A program made the position numbers and the translations under genes. This document shows, piece by piece, positions 34,755 through 43,665 of a stretch of 64,000 nt of DNA. The stretch lies in NCBI GenBank assembly GCA_038320555.1, contig JBBQEJ010000006.1:8347-72346 (forward strand). Direction: 5' to 3'. The notes below the pieces were generated by a model. The model saw only the letters and a list, made by a program, of their open reading frames with translations. It ran no database searches and was not told the origin of the DNA. This DNA comes from JALZOC01 sp038320555 (lineage in GTDB: Bacteria; Acidobacteriota; Vicinamibacteria; Vicinamibacterales; 2-12-FULL-66-21). Positions within the stretch are counted from its first letter, which is position 1, and the number at the start of each line of letters is the position of its first letter.

Positions 34755-36695
34755 TTACAGCGCCGAATCCCGACGCACGGGTACCGCTACCGCCGCCGTG
34801 GGAAGCTCCGGGGTGAAATCCTCCCCGGGATTGATGAACCGGTCCGCCTCGAGACTGTACTGTTTGTCGTACAGGGTCCGATACCGGCCCCCGAGCGCGA
34901 TGAGCTCGGCGTGAGTACCGCGCTCCACGATCTCGCCGTGCTCGATCACCAGAATCTGGTCTGCGCTGCGAATGGTCGAGAGCCGATGCGCGATGACAAA
35001 TGTCGTGCGGCCGGCGCGCAGCGAGCGGAGTCCGTCCTGAATGAGCGCTTCGCTCTCGCTGTCCAGGCTCGACGTGGCCTCGTCGAGGACCAACACGCGC
35101 GGGTCCGCCAGGATGGCGCGCGCGATCGCCACACGCTGCCGCTGGCCGCCAGAGAGCTTCACACCGCGCTCGCCGACGACGGTGTCGTACTTCTTCTCGA
35201 AACCCTCGATGAACTCGTCGGCATGCGCAATGCGGCTGACCTCGCGGATCTCCTCCATCGTGGCGTGCTTGCGGCCGTACCGGATGTTGTCCCCGACCGT
35301 GCCGTCGAACAGAAAGTTGTCCTGGAGCACGACGCCGAGCTGCGAGCGATAATCGCGCAGCCGCACCGTCGACAGATCGCGCCTGTCGACGAGAATGCGC
35401 CCGCTCATCGGCCGGTTGAACGCCATCACGAGGCTGATGAGCGTGCTCTTCCCCGACCCGCTGGACCCGACGAGCGCGGTGGTGGTCCCGGCCGGGGCTT
35501 CGAAGCTGACGTGCTTGAGTACGGGCACTCCCGCGGTGTACTCGAAGGTGACGTCGTCGAACACGATTGCGCCGTCCACGCTCGACAGCGGCTGGCGCGT
35601 GTTGTCCTCGTCGTCTTCCGTCGGCATGGTCATCAGATCGTGGATGCGGTCGAGGCCGGCGAACGCCTCGCTGATCTGCGTGCCGATCGCGGCAATCTGC
35701 ACGACGGGTGCGGCCATGAGTCCGGTGAAGAAGATGTAGGTAATGAACTCGCCGAGCGTCATCTGTCCCGCGAGGATGGCGCGGCCGCCGACGACGATCA
35801 TGATGACGCCGATGACGCCCACGACGACCGTGGAGAACGCCGTGATCGACGACACGCCGGTAATCGACCGCGCGATGTTGCGAAACAGCCGGTTGACGCC
35901 CTTCGTGAAGACGAGCTCTTCGCGCTTTTCCGCGGTATAGGTCTTCACGATACGGATGCCGCCGAGCGTTTCGTTCAGCCGGCCGGTCACCTCGGCGTTG
36001 ATCTTCCCCCGCTCCCGGAAGAGCGGCCTGAGCCGCTTGAACGCGAGCGCCATCGCGCCGCCAAACGCCATGAGCGCAAGCAAGGTGACCGAGGTCAGCC
36101 ACCAGTTCAGGTAAAAGAGGTAGGCCAGCGCGGCGAGCGCCGTCACGACGCTGCCCGTCAGCTGGACGAGGCCGGTGCCGACGAGATTCCTGATGCCTTC
36201 GGCGTCCGTCATGATCCGCGAGATCAGAACGCCGGACTGGGTCGAGTCGAAATAGCTGACCGGCAATCGCGCGACGTGCGCTTCCACGCGGCGGCGCATC
36301 TCCGTAATGGCGCGTTGCGCGGCAACGCCGAGCACCTGCGACAACGCGAACGACGTCACCGCCTGGACGACGGTGGCCGCACCCGCCGCCAGCGCCAGGG
36401 GCATCAGCAGGTCGGCGCGCCCCTTCCCGATCACGTCGTCGATCAGATACTTCGACGTCGCGGGCAGGACCAGTCCTGAGAGCCTGTTGACGAGCATCAG
36501 CGCGAGCCCGAGCGACAGGCGGCCTCGTCGCGCCCAGATGAGCCTCTTCGCCTCCTGCCAGGCGGCGGAGGTCATCTTTTTCTTCTTTTTCTTCGACGAC
36601 GGATCGTCCGTGTCAGTCGTCGTGGCGCCGCGGTCGTGGCGTTGATTTCGCGTGCGTTCGGATTTCGGGAGCCGTAGCCCCATGCCCATGGCCAT
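34755..36695 (-). CDS. MsbA-like ABC exporter (membrane and ATPase domain in one chain)
   Basis: 646 aa. A charged N-terminal extension with a KKKKKK run (residues about 33-40) precedes six transmembrane helices (about 60-330). The ATPase domain follows from about 375, with Walker A GSSGSGKST, signature LSGGQRQRVAIARAIL and Walker B VLVLDEATSSLDSES. The layout is that of a type IV half-size exporter that works as a homodimer, like MsbA/lipid or drug exporters. The substrate is unknown. ATG 36695 is used; ATGs two and four codons later are equally possible. Confidence 0.9.
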   Translation of the reverse strand: MAMGMGLRLPKSERTRNQRHDRGATTTDTDDPSSKKKKKKMTSAAWQEAKRLIWARRGRLSLGLALMLVNRLSGLVLPATSKYLIDDVIGKGRADLLMPLALAAGAATVVQAVTSFALSQVLGVAAQRAITEMRRRVEAHVARLPVSYFDSTQSGVLISRIMTDAEGIRNLVGTGLVQLTGSVVTALAALAYLFYLNWWLTSVTLLALMAFGGAMALAFKRLRPLFRERGKINAEVTGRLNETLGGIRIVKTYTAEKREELVFTKGVNRLFRNIARSITGVSSITAFSTVVVGVIGVIMIVVGGRAILAGQMTLGEFITYIFFTGLMAAPVVQIAAIGTQISEAFAGLDRIHDLMTMPTEDDEDNTRQPLSSVDGAIVFDDVTFEYTAGVPVLKHVSFEAPAGTTTALVGSSGSGKSTLISLVMAFNRPMSGRILVDRRDLSTVRLRDYRSQLGVVLQDNFLFDGTVGDNIRYGRKHATMEEIREVSRIAHADEFIEGFEKKYDTVVGERGVKLSGGQRQRVAIARAILADPRVLVLDEATSSLDSESEALIQDGLRSLRAGRTTFVIAHRLSTIRSADQILVIEHGEIVERGTHAELIALGGRYRTLYDKQYSLEADRFINPGEDFTPELPTAAVAVPVRRDSAL

Positions 36696-36715
36696 TATCT
36701 ATGGTATGACCGTTT

Positions 36716-36748
36716 GTCCCTTTTTCCCTTTCCCTTTTGCCTTTTCCC
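36716..36748. repeat. TCCCTTT-type words
   Basis: About four CCCTTT words with 6-8 bp spacing between the TonB receptor 3' end and the exporter gene. Same word family as at 32955-32982. Confidence 0.6.
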
Positions 36749-36757
36749 GTGGGCCTT

Positions 36758-38953
36758 TCAAAACTGCACGCGAAGCTCTCCAACCACCTGCCGCTTCGTG
36801 ATGTCGCCGAAGACGTGTTGCTGCACGACCTCATTGCCGAGGTTTGTCGCCTTGATCGAGGTCGTCAGCTTGTCGTTCTTGATCCACTTGACGCCGAATC
36901 CTGCGTTCACAATCGTATATGCCTTCGTGGTCCCGTGGTACGAATCGCCCAGCACATCCTGCCAGAACGCGCTGTCGGTATAACCCACCGAGAAGTTGCC
37001 GAGAACGCGTTCGTGGTCGAACGACAGACCGGCATTGAAACGGTTCTTGGACGGGAGGTTCAGCTCACTGAGAGGAAAGTCCTTGGGGTCGGGCGTCGCT
37101 TGGTACGTGTAATTGCTGAAGGCGTGGACGTAGCGATTGATCGGGCTGTCGATCCCCAGCTCGAACCCTTTCTGCGTGCTTCTGCCGAAATTCTGGTAGG
37201 TGAATCGTCCGGGCAGGACGCTGCCCCGCGCGGCGATGACGTCGATGAAGACCGCCGGCAACGGCCAGTTGGCCGGTGGATGGGCCGTCGTATAGCGGCC
37301 GGCCGGATCTTCCGTGAACAGAATCTCGTTCTTGACTTTGTTCACGTAGAAGGCCGCCGAGACGATCGCTCGATTGGGGAGCATCCCCGAGTACCCGATC
37401 TCGTACGCGTCGAGCGACTGCTCTTTCAGGTCCGGGTTGCCGACGATGTTCACTGGCAGCGGGTATGTGGCCGGACCGCCGAGGGCCCTGAGGTCCACGG
37501 GTTGCGCGATGACGGTTTGCAGCCAGTTGTTGATGACTGACGGCGCACGGTACGCGCGATTGAACGACAGGCGCACGGTCTGCTGCGGGGTCGGCTTGAT
37601 CATGAGGGTCGTGCGGGGCGAAAAGACGAAATTATTCAGGTAGTCGAACCGGTCGACCCGCGCGCCGAGCGACCAGCGGAAGTACTTCGAGAGAAAGATC
37701 TCGTCCTGCGCGTAGACGCCGAACTCCACACGATTGTCTGCCTGCGGCGCGATCTCGAGATCGAACTGGTTGAAACGAAGGTTCGCGCCGTAATTGAGCG
37801 CGTGATGGGTGCCGAACGTGTTCACGTTCGACGCCTCAAAATCGTAGGTCTTCGTATCGAATGCGAACGTAATGGGGTTCCCTGTGAGGGGATTGCGCGC
37901 GAGCAGGTTGTCCGCGTCGCCGTGCAGAATGTTCGTGAAGGCTGTTGCGCGCAGGGCCTTCTTCGAATAGTTGGCCTTCGCGTAGCCCATCACGGTGCCG
38001 CTCTTGATGTCGAACGGCCCGATGCCGGAGTGCATCATGCCGTCGGTGCCGGACACACCGCCGGAGAACGACAGTTTCCCGCCGTCCGCATTGTCGTAAT
38101 CCACGCGCGTGTCGAACTTGGGCTGGGTCGTCCCGCTATTGACATAGGGCGGGTACGACGCGCGCGCGGCGGCGCAGACGGCCGGCCGGTCACAGGGAAT
38201 CTCGCCTGTCGGCCTCGACAGCGGGTCCTGCGAATATCCGCCTGCCGACAGCTTGAACGCCCAGCGATCGTTGATCGCCTGCGCGTGCGTGCCGCTGACG
38301 TACCAAAGGGAGCCCGAGCTTTCACCGTTGGCGCGCTCGAAGGCGCCCAGCCCGAACGTGGCGCTCGTGCCCTGCATCTCGCGCGGAGATTTTGTGATGA
38401 CGTTGACCACGCCGTAGAGGGCGTTGGCGCCCCAGACCGCGGAGGCCGGCCCGCGGATGACCTCAATCTGTTTGACCTCGTTCAGGTTGACCGGAAGAAA
38501 GTCCCACATCACGAACCCGAACATGTCCTGATAGAGGCTGCGCCCGTCGAGCAGCGCGAGAAGCCCCGTGGCCAGGGTGCCGGTGGCGGCACGGCTCGTC
38601 ACGTTGATGTCGCGCGCGGAGACCTGGGTGAGATTCAAACCGGGAACCGTGCGAAGCAGTTCAGCGAAATTCTGCGATGTCGCATTCTTGATCGCGTCAG
38701 CCGTGATGACCGTCATGGTCGCCGGTGCGTCGGTCAGTGTTTCCTCCGTCTTCGAGGCGCTCACGACCACCGTCTCCTCGTACTTCGGTTCCGGCTCCGC
38801 GGGCTTCTGGCCCGGCGGCTGGGCCGCGGGTGGCGGCGCGGACGGCTGTTGCGCCGCCGGCGGTGCGGTCGCCTGCGGCGCCGCCGCAAACGAGGGGGCC
38901 GCCGCGACGGCAGCGACGGTCGCCAGCACGGCGACGCGACAGACCGATTTCAT
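36758..38953 (-). CDS. TonB-dependent outer-membrane receptor
   Basis: 731 aa. A signal peptide (SFAAAP) is followed by a Pro/Ala/Gln-rich linker (residues about 25-58) and a TonB-box-like EETVVVSASKTEE. The plug domain (about 65-175) has VIRGPASAVWGANALYGVVNVITK. A large beta-barrel ends in the terminal aromatic residue (GELRVQF). It is the type that imports siderophores, cobalamin, sugars or peptides; the ligand is not predictable. The start ATG 38953 has AAAGGAG 5-6 nt upstream. The longer frame to 39022 is unsupported. Confidence 0.93.
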   Translation of the reverse strand: MKSVCRVAVLATVAAVAAAPSFAAAPQATAPPAAQQPSAPPPAAQPPGQKPAEPEPKYEETVVVSASKTEETLTDAPATMTVITADAIKNATSQNFAELLRTVPGLNLTQVSARDINVTSRAATGTLATGLLALLDGRSLYQDMFGFVMWDFLPVNLNEVKQIEVIRGPASAVWGANALYGVVNVITKSPREMQGTSATFGLGAFERANGESSGSLWYVSGTHAQAINDRWAFKLSAGGYSQDPLSRPTGEIPCDRPAVCAAARASYPPYVNSGTTQPKFDTRVDYDNADGGKLSFSGGVSGTDGMMHSGIGPFDIKSGTVMGYAKANYSKKALRATAFTNILHGDADNLLARNPLTGNPITFAFDTKTYDFEASNVNTFGTHHALNYGANLRFNQFDLEIAPQADNRVEFGVYAQDEIFLSKYFRWSLGARVDRFDYLNNFVFSPRTTLMIKPTPQQTVRLSFNRAYRAPSVINNWLQTVIAQPVDLRALGGPATYPLPVNIVGNPDLKEQSLDAYEIGYSGMLPNRAIVSAAFYVNKVKNEILFTEDPAGRYTTAHPPANWPLPAVFIDVIAARGSVLPGRFTYQNFGRSTQKGFELGIDSPINRYVHAFSNYTYQATPDPKDFPLSELNLPSKNRFNAGLSFDHERVLGNFSVGYTDSAFWQDVLGDSYHGTTKAYTIVNAGFGVKWIKNDKLTTSIKATNLGNEVVQQHVFGDITKRQVVGELRVQF

Positions 38954-39184
38954 ACACGCTCCTTTGAATTCGGGGGCCAACGCGGATCGCACCTGACGAC
39001 ACTCTCCACGGCTCGAACGCATGCGAGCAGAGTAGCGGACCGCGAGTGAGAAGTCGTGAACAAACAGTGAAGAAACACTGCCGGTTCAGCAGCCGGCCTA
39101 TGGTGCTGGGTCTTGGGGATATACCACAGGCCGGAAAGGGGTTCAAGGCTGCTAGACTCAGGGGCTGAAGCGATTCCCATCCTG

Positions 39185-40237
39185 ATGACTGTTGAATCCC
39201 CTACCCGTGCCGCCGCTCCCCTCCCGCCCGACGAATGGGCCTCATGGCCGGACGACAAGTTGCTCGACTTGCGCATCTCCCAGCTGGGGGTGACGATCGA
39301 AGAGAGCGTCCTGGAATCGCGCATCACTGAACTCCAGCGCGAGCTCGATGCCCGCGGCCTCGCATTTCAACCGCACTTCTGGTTATCGGCCGAATGGTTC
39401 TCGCCCGATGGGGTGCCGGGTGTCGCGATCCCGTTCTACCTCGCGCATCCGCGGCTCGAGAAGCTCGAACGGGCGCAGATGCTCGAGGTCGAGGGAGGGA
39501 ATGAAGCCTGGTGCATGAAGATCCTGCGTCACGAAGCAGGCCACGCGATCGACAACGCGTACAAGTTGCGACAGCGACGCCGCCGTCAGCAGCTGTTCGG
39601 ACCGTCCTACATGCAGTATCCCGACTATTACACGCCAAAGCCGTACAGCAAGAGTTTCGTCCTTCACCTCGACAGCTGGTACGCGCAGAGCCATCCTGAT
39701 GAAGATCTCGCGGAGACTTTCGCGGTGTGGCTGGCGCCGGAATCGGATTGGCGCGCGCGGTACAAGGGCTGGCCCGCGCTCAAGAAGCTGGAGTACGTCG
39801 AGGCGTTGATGCGCGAGCTTTCCGGCAAACCGATGCTCGTGCAGACCCGGCGAAAAGTGGAACCGCTGCACAGCCTGCGGAAGACTCTCCGGGCGCACTA
39901 CGAGCGCAAGCGCCGGCACTACGGCATCGAGCATCCGCATTTCTACGATCGGGACTTGAACCGTCTCTTTTCGGATCGACCCGAGTTCGCGACCAACATG
40001 AAGGCGGCACGCTTCATCGCGCAGGTTCGAAAAGAGGTCCGGCGCATGGTCGCGGCCGGCACGGGAGAGTATCAGTACACCATCGACCAGGTGCTCGAAA
40101 ATATGATCAAGCGCGCCAACGAAATGAACCTGCGCGTAAAGGGATCAGAGGATCAAACCAAGCTGGATTTCACCATCATGCTCACCGTGCAGACGATGAA
40201 CTACCTGCACAGTGGCAGGCACCGGGTCGCCCTCTGA
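39185..40237 (+). CDS. Putative zinc-binding metallopeptidase (HExxH)
   Basis: 350 aa without a signal peptide. The active-site motif is LRHEAGHAIDNAYKL with HEAGH near residue 115, followed about 55 residues later by DEDLAETFAVWL, giving a third ligand (gluzincin-like). It matches the family called putative zinc-binding metallo-peptidase. In other genomes members lie near ATP-grasp/alpha-E genes, which are not seen here. A basic C-terminal part (RKTLRAHYERKRRHYG) may bind nucleic acid or anionic surfaces. ATG 39185 is chosen because conservation seems to start there; no clear ribosome binding site. Confidence 0.75.
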   Translation: MTVESPTRAAAPLPPDEWASWPDDKLLDLRISQLGVTIEESVLESRITELQRELDARGLAFQPHFWLSAEWFSPDGVPGVAIPFYLAHPRLEKLERAQMLEVEGGNEAWCMKILRHEAGHAIDNAYKLRQRRRRQQLFGPSYMQYPDYYTPKPYSKSFVLHLDSWYAQSHPDEDLAETFAVWLAPESDWRARYKGWPALKKLEYVEALMRELSGKPMLVQTRRKVEPLHSLRKTLRAHYERKRRHYGIEHPHFYDRDLNRLFSDRPEFATNMKAARFIAQVRKEVRRMVAAGTGEYQYTIDQVLENMIKRANEMNLRVKGSEDQTKLDFTIMLTVQTMNYLHSGRHRVAL

Positions 40238-40298
40238 ACACCTCGAACGGTGCGCCCGTGAATCCCGTTCGCGATTGGAGGGCACTACAATAGTCTCC

Positions 40299-41696
40299 AT
40301 GCTCGAGTTCTCGCGTGCAGGTGTGCTCATCGCGCTGCTCCTCGCGCTCTTCTGTCCATTTTCCAGTCCTTCCGCAGCGCCTCCTGCGCCATCAGCATCG
40401 ACGTCGTGGCTCGATCCCTATCGCGAGCCGGCGGCGCGGCTCGTCGGCGAAGCCCTGTCGAGCTCATTCGCCTGGGATCGACTGGCATTGATCGGAGACA
40501 CGTTCGGCAATCGCCTGAGCGGATCGCAGGCCTTGGAGGACGCGATTCAGTGGGCGCTGGCGGAGATGAAGAAGGACGGGCTCGACAACGTTCACACCGA
40601 GCCGGTGAAAGTCCCGCACTGGATACGAGGCCGCGAGAGCGTCGAGCTCACCTCTCCTCGGCCGATGCCGCTGGTGATGCTGGGCCTGGGCAACAGCATC
40701 GGCACACCCGCGGAGGGCATTGAGGCAGACGTCCTCGTCGTCCGCAATTTCGAGGAGCTCGATGCGGCCGCCGATCGGGTCAGGGGCCGTATCGTCCTCT
40801 ATAACGTGCCGTTTACGAACTACGGCGAGACCGTGCTGTTCCGCAGCACCGGTCCCTCGCGCGCTGCGGCCATGGGTGCGGTCGCCGCGCTCGTTCGGTC
40901 GGTGGGGCCGCCGGGATTGCGGTTGGCACACACGGGCGCGCTTCGATATGCGGAAGGCGCCCCCCAGATTCCGGCCGCGGCCATCACCGCCGAGGACGCC
41001 GACCGCCTGCAACGCATGGAGGATCGGGGGACGCGGGTGCGTGTTCGGTTGAAGATGGAGGCGAAGTTCCTTCCGGACGCCGATTCCTTCAACGTCGTCG
41101 GCGAGCTGCGCGGGCGGGAAAAACCCGACGAAGTTGTCGTCGTGGGCGGCCACTTCGACTCCTGGGACGTCGGAACCGGCTCGACCGACGATGGGGGCGG
41201 ATGCGTAGTGACGTGGGAGGCGCTGCGCATCATGAAAAAGCTGAACCTGCGGCCCCGCCGCACGCTGCGCGTCGTGTTGTGGACCAATGAGGAGAACGGC
41301 ACGCGAGGGGCCGTCGCCTATCGCGACCGCTACAAGGATCAACTCGCGAGCCACGTGCTGATGCTGGAGTCTGATTCAGGCGTCTTTCGCCCGACGGGAT
41401 TCGGATTCACGGGCAGCGAGACGGCGCGGGCGACGGTCAGAGAGATCGCGACGCTGCTGCGCGGCATCCAGGCGGACCGCATCAGCGCGGCCGGTGAGGG
41501 CGCCGACATCGGGCCGAGCGTGCAGGCCGGAAACATCCCGGCCATGTCGCTCGACGTGGATGGCAACTACTTTCTGATTCACCACACGCAGGCCGACACC
41601 ATCGACAAGATCGATCCGATGGACATGTCGCGAGCGGCGGCCGCCATTGCTGTCGTGACCTACGTGATTGCCGAGATGCCGGACAGATTGAAGTGA
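40299..41696 (+). CDS. Exported M28-family aminopeptidase with PA domain
   Basis: 465 aa with a signal peptide (residues about 8-27). A PA-like insert spans about residues 110-240. The M28 di-zinc ligands are seen in order: GGHFDSWDVGTGSTDDGGG (His and bridging Asp), TNEENGTRG (Glu pair), LESDSG (Asp) and HHTQADTIDKI (His). Such enzymes remove N-terminal residues from peptides outside the cell membrane. The start ATG 40299 is tentative; the next good GGAGGG lies 17 nt upstream. Confidence 0.9.
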   Translation: MLEFSRAGVLIALLLALFCPFSSPSAAPPAPSASTSWLDPYREPAARLVGEALSSSFAWDRLALIGDTFGNRLSGSQALEDAIQWALAEMKKDGLDNVHTEPVKVPHWIRGRESVELTSPRPMPLVMLGLGNSIGTPAEGIEADVLVVRNFEELDAAADRVRGRIVLYNVPFTNYGETVLFRSTGPSRAAAMGAVAALVRSVGPPGLRLAHTGALRYAEGAPQIPAAAITAEDADRLQRMEDRGTRVRVRLKMEAKFLPDADSFNVVGELRGREKPDEVVVVGGHFDSWDVGTGSTDDGGGCVVTWEALRIMKKLNLRPRRTLRVVLWTNEENGTRGAVAYRDRYKDQLASHVLMLESDSGVFRPTGFGFTGSETARATVREIATLLRGIQADRISAAGEGADIGPSVQAGNIPAMSLDVDGNYFLIHHTQADTIDKIDPMDMSRAAAAIAVVTYVIAEMPDRLK

Positions 41697-41721
41697 GATG
41701 AGAGTGGCAAGTAAGCAGTTT

Positions 41722-41794
41722 CCGGTTTCCAGTTCCCAGTGCGGTTGAACAAAGACCTGGAGACAGAAACTGGCAACTGGCAACTGGCAACTTC
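41722..41794. repeat. Inverted pair of CCAGTTN / CAACTGG heptamers
   Basis: Three forward units (CCGGTTT, CCAGTTC, CCAGTGC, 41722-41742) and four reverse units (AAACTGG, CAACTGG, CAACTGG, CAACTTC, 41767-41794). It lies between convergent genes and can fold into a hairpin. The unit is the same as at 5724-5786. Confidence 0.8.
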
Positions 41795-42743
41795 ACTTAA
41801 CGGTGTACACCAGATAATCCGCGCGCTTCAAATCGTCGCCGGCGGGGGTGATGTCATCGAGGTTCTCGACCGGCACCAGCGAGACGATGGCAACGCGGCG
41901 TCCGAGCAGCCGGCGCCGCACGCGTTCAACCGTGCCGGCGCCGAAGTCGCTGTGGAAGGCGCCCGTGACGTGGACGATCACTCCCGGCCGTCCTTCCTGC
42001 TTCGCGAACGCGGCCGCGATGGATTCGGCCATCGTTTCGTCCTTGACGCATTGGGCCCAGAAATACCGCTCAGTGCTGGAATCACCAGCTGCTCCTGACC
42101 CACCGGCCGAATGGCCGCCCATCTGTTCCGCGAACCTGTCGAAGTAATTATCGTGCGGGCACTGCAGGTCGTTCGCCGCGAGACGTCGATCCGCAGCGGA
42201 CAGCGAATCGACAGCCGGCCGCCCCGACCCGGCGATGTCCGAGGCAATCCGGCGCGGGACGTTTGCCGCCACAATGGGCCAACGCTGAGTCTTCGCGAAT
42301 TCAACCAGCGGCCGGTAGTCGGTCGCGTATCGCGGCCACGGACGCGCACCCTTCAGAAACTCGTCCTCGGCCGACGTTCCACTCACGTAGGTATCGAGCG
42401 TCGGCTGGACGTCGCGCTCGAACATCTCGAGCGACAAGGTCACCGGCGCCCGCCTTCGGGCGAGGCCCTCGAGGACGGCCGTCTCGAGACGATGCGTATT
42501 GGGATCGTCGTGCTGTTCGCCGAGCAGAACGACATCAGCGCGCGCGAGGTCGGCCTCCATCATCTCGAAATCGGTGAAGGCCTTGCGTTGGGTGTCGTAC
42601 ACGCGCTGGGGGACGTACCCGGACGGTGTGGGCGGAGGCGGCGTCGCGGCCTGCCAAATAGCCGAACGGGCGCCGGCTGAGGAATCGATGCCGACTCCCC
42701 CGCCAAGCGCCGTCAACGCGCACATCGTCAGAATGGTTTTCAC
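41793..42743 (-). CDS. ChaN-family (DUF399) exported haem-binding-like protein
   Basis: 316 aa with a signal-like N-terminus. Family motifs are VVLLGEQHDDPNTHRLE, LSLEMFERDVQP, RWPIVAANVPR and the C-terminal VTGAFHSDFG. These place it in the ChaN/DUF399 group of iron-regulated haem-binding proteins. It follows the TerC gene by 34 bp on the same strand, so a shared transcript is likely. It ends next to a repeat hairpin. Confidence 0.85.
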   Translation of the reverse strand: MKTILTMCALTALGGGVGIDSSAGARSAIWQAATPPPPTPSGYVPQRVYDTQRKAFTDFEMMEADLARADVVLLGEQHDDPNTHRLETAVLEGLARRRAPVTLSLEMFERDVQPTLDTYVSGTSAEDEFLKGARPWPRYATDYRPLVEFAKTQRWPIVAANVPRRIASDIAGSGRPAVDSLSAADRRLAANDLQCPHDNYFDRFAEQMGGHSAGGSGAAGDSSTERYFWAQCVKDETMAESIAAAFAKQEGRPGVIVHVTGAFHSDFGAGTVERVRRRLLGRRVAIVSLVPVENLDDITPAGDDLKRADYLVYTVK

Positions 42744-42777
42744 GTGACGTGTTTGCTCAGGACCGTTCCCAATCGTC

Positions 42778-43542
42778 TCACGAAGGGCCCGCAGGTGTCG
42801 CGTCGTCCTTCACATACGGGTCCCGAAGATGCACCGGCTTCGCTTTCGCGCGCACCCGGAGGTTGATCATCTCGACGAACACGGAGAACCCCATGGCGAA
42901 GTAAATGTATCCCTTCGGAATGTGCTGTCCGAAGCCCTCGAGCAGCAGCGAGAGGCCGATCAGCAGCAGGAAGCTGAGCGCAAGCATCTTCACCGTCGGG
43001 TGCTTGTGTACGAAGGCGCTGATGGGTTCAGCGGCCACCATCATGATGCCGACCGACGCAATGACGGCCGTGATCATCACCCACAGCTCGTCGACCATGC
43101 CGACGGCCGTAATGACCGAGTCGAGCGAAAACACGATGTCGAGCAGCATGATCTGCACGATCACGCGCAGGAACGACGCCGCCACGCGGCTCGAGGCGTG
43201 GCCCTCTTCTCCTTCGAGCCCCTCGTGCATCTCGAACGTGCTCTTCGCCAGCAGGAACAGGCCGCCGCCGATGAGAATCAGATCCCGTCCGGAAACCGGA
43301 TGGCCGAGTGCCGTAAAGAGCGGCGCCGTCAGCTTGACGATCCACGCCAGCGAAAAGAGCAGCAGGACCCGGGTGAGCATGGCACCGAGCAGTCCGACAC
43401 GCCGCGCCTTCGGCTGCTGGGCGGGCGGCAGTTTCCCGGAGAGAATCGAGATGAAGATGATGTTGTCGACGCCGAGGACGATTTCGAGGAACGTGAGCGT
43501 CGCGAGGGCAATCCAGATTTCGGGGTTCGTGATCCAGTCCAT
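42778..43542 (-). CDS. TerC-family membrane protein
   Basis: 254 aa, seven or so hydrophobic helices. Acidic membrane motifs typical of TerC: LEIVLGVDNIIFISIL in the first helix and LLDIVFSLDSVITAVGMV in the fifth. Relatives export manganese or protect exported metalloproteins. The C-terminal tail (VKDDATPAGPS) is short and polar. No manganese riboswitch could be seen in the 123 bp upstream. Confidence 0.92.
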   Translation of the reverse strand: MDWITNPEIWIALATLTFLEIVLGVDNIIFISILSGKLPPAQQPKARRVGLLGAMLTRVLLLFSLAWIVKLTAPLFTALGHPVSGRDLILIGGGLFLLAKSTFEMHEGLEGEEGHASSRVAASFLRVIVQIMLLDIVFSLDSVITAVGMVDELWVMITAVIASVGIMMVAAEPISAFVHKHPTVKMLALSFLLLIGLSLLLEGFGQHIPKGYIYFAMGFSVFVEMINLRVRAKAKPVHLRDPYVKDDATPAGPS

Positions 43543-43665
43543 GTGCAGTTTCCGTCCTTAAACTGTGGCCCCACTCCAGATCGAAGGAGAAGGGGAGAAC
43601 ACATTCTGGTTTCCCAGCTCCGTTTCTTCTATTGGATCTTTCAGGGAATGCCGGGATCTCGCCGC

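Noticed and set aside
34911..36479. 522-codon plus-strand frame opposite the MsbA-like exporter
   Set aside because: Composition of a shadow frame (His/Arg/Asp-rich), no fold; the minus strand has full ABC motifs.
43543..43665. Possible manganese (yybP-ykoY) riboswitch upstream of the TerC gene
   Set aside because: The conserved loop sequences are not visible in this short gap.
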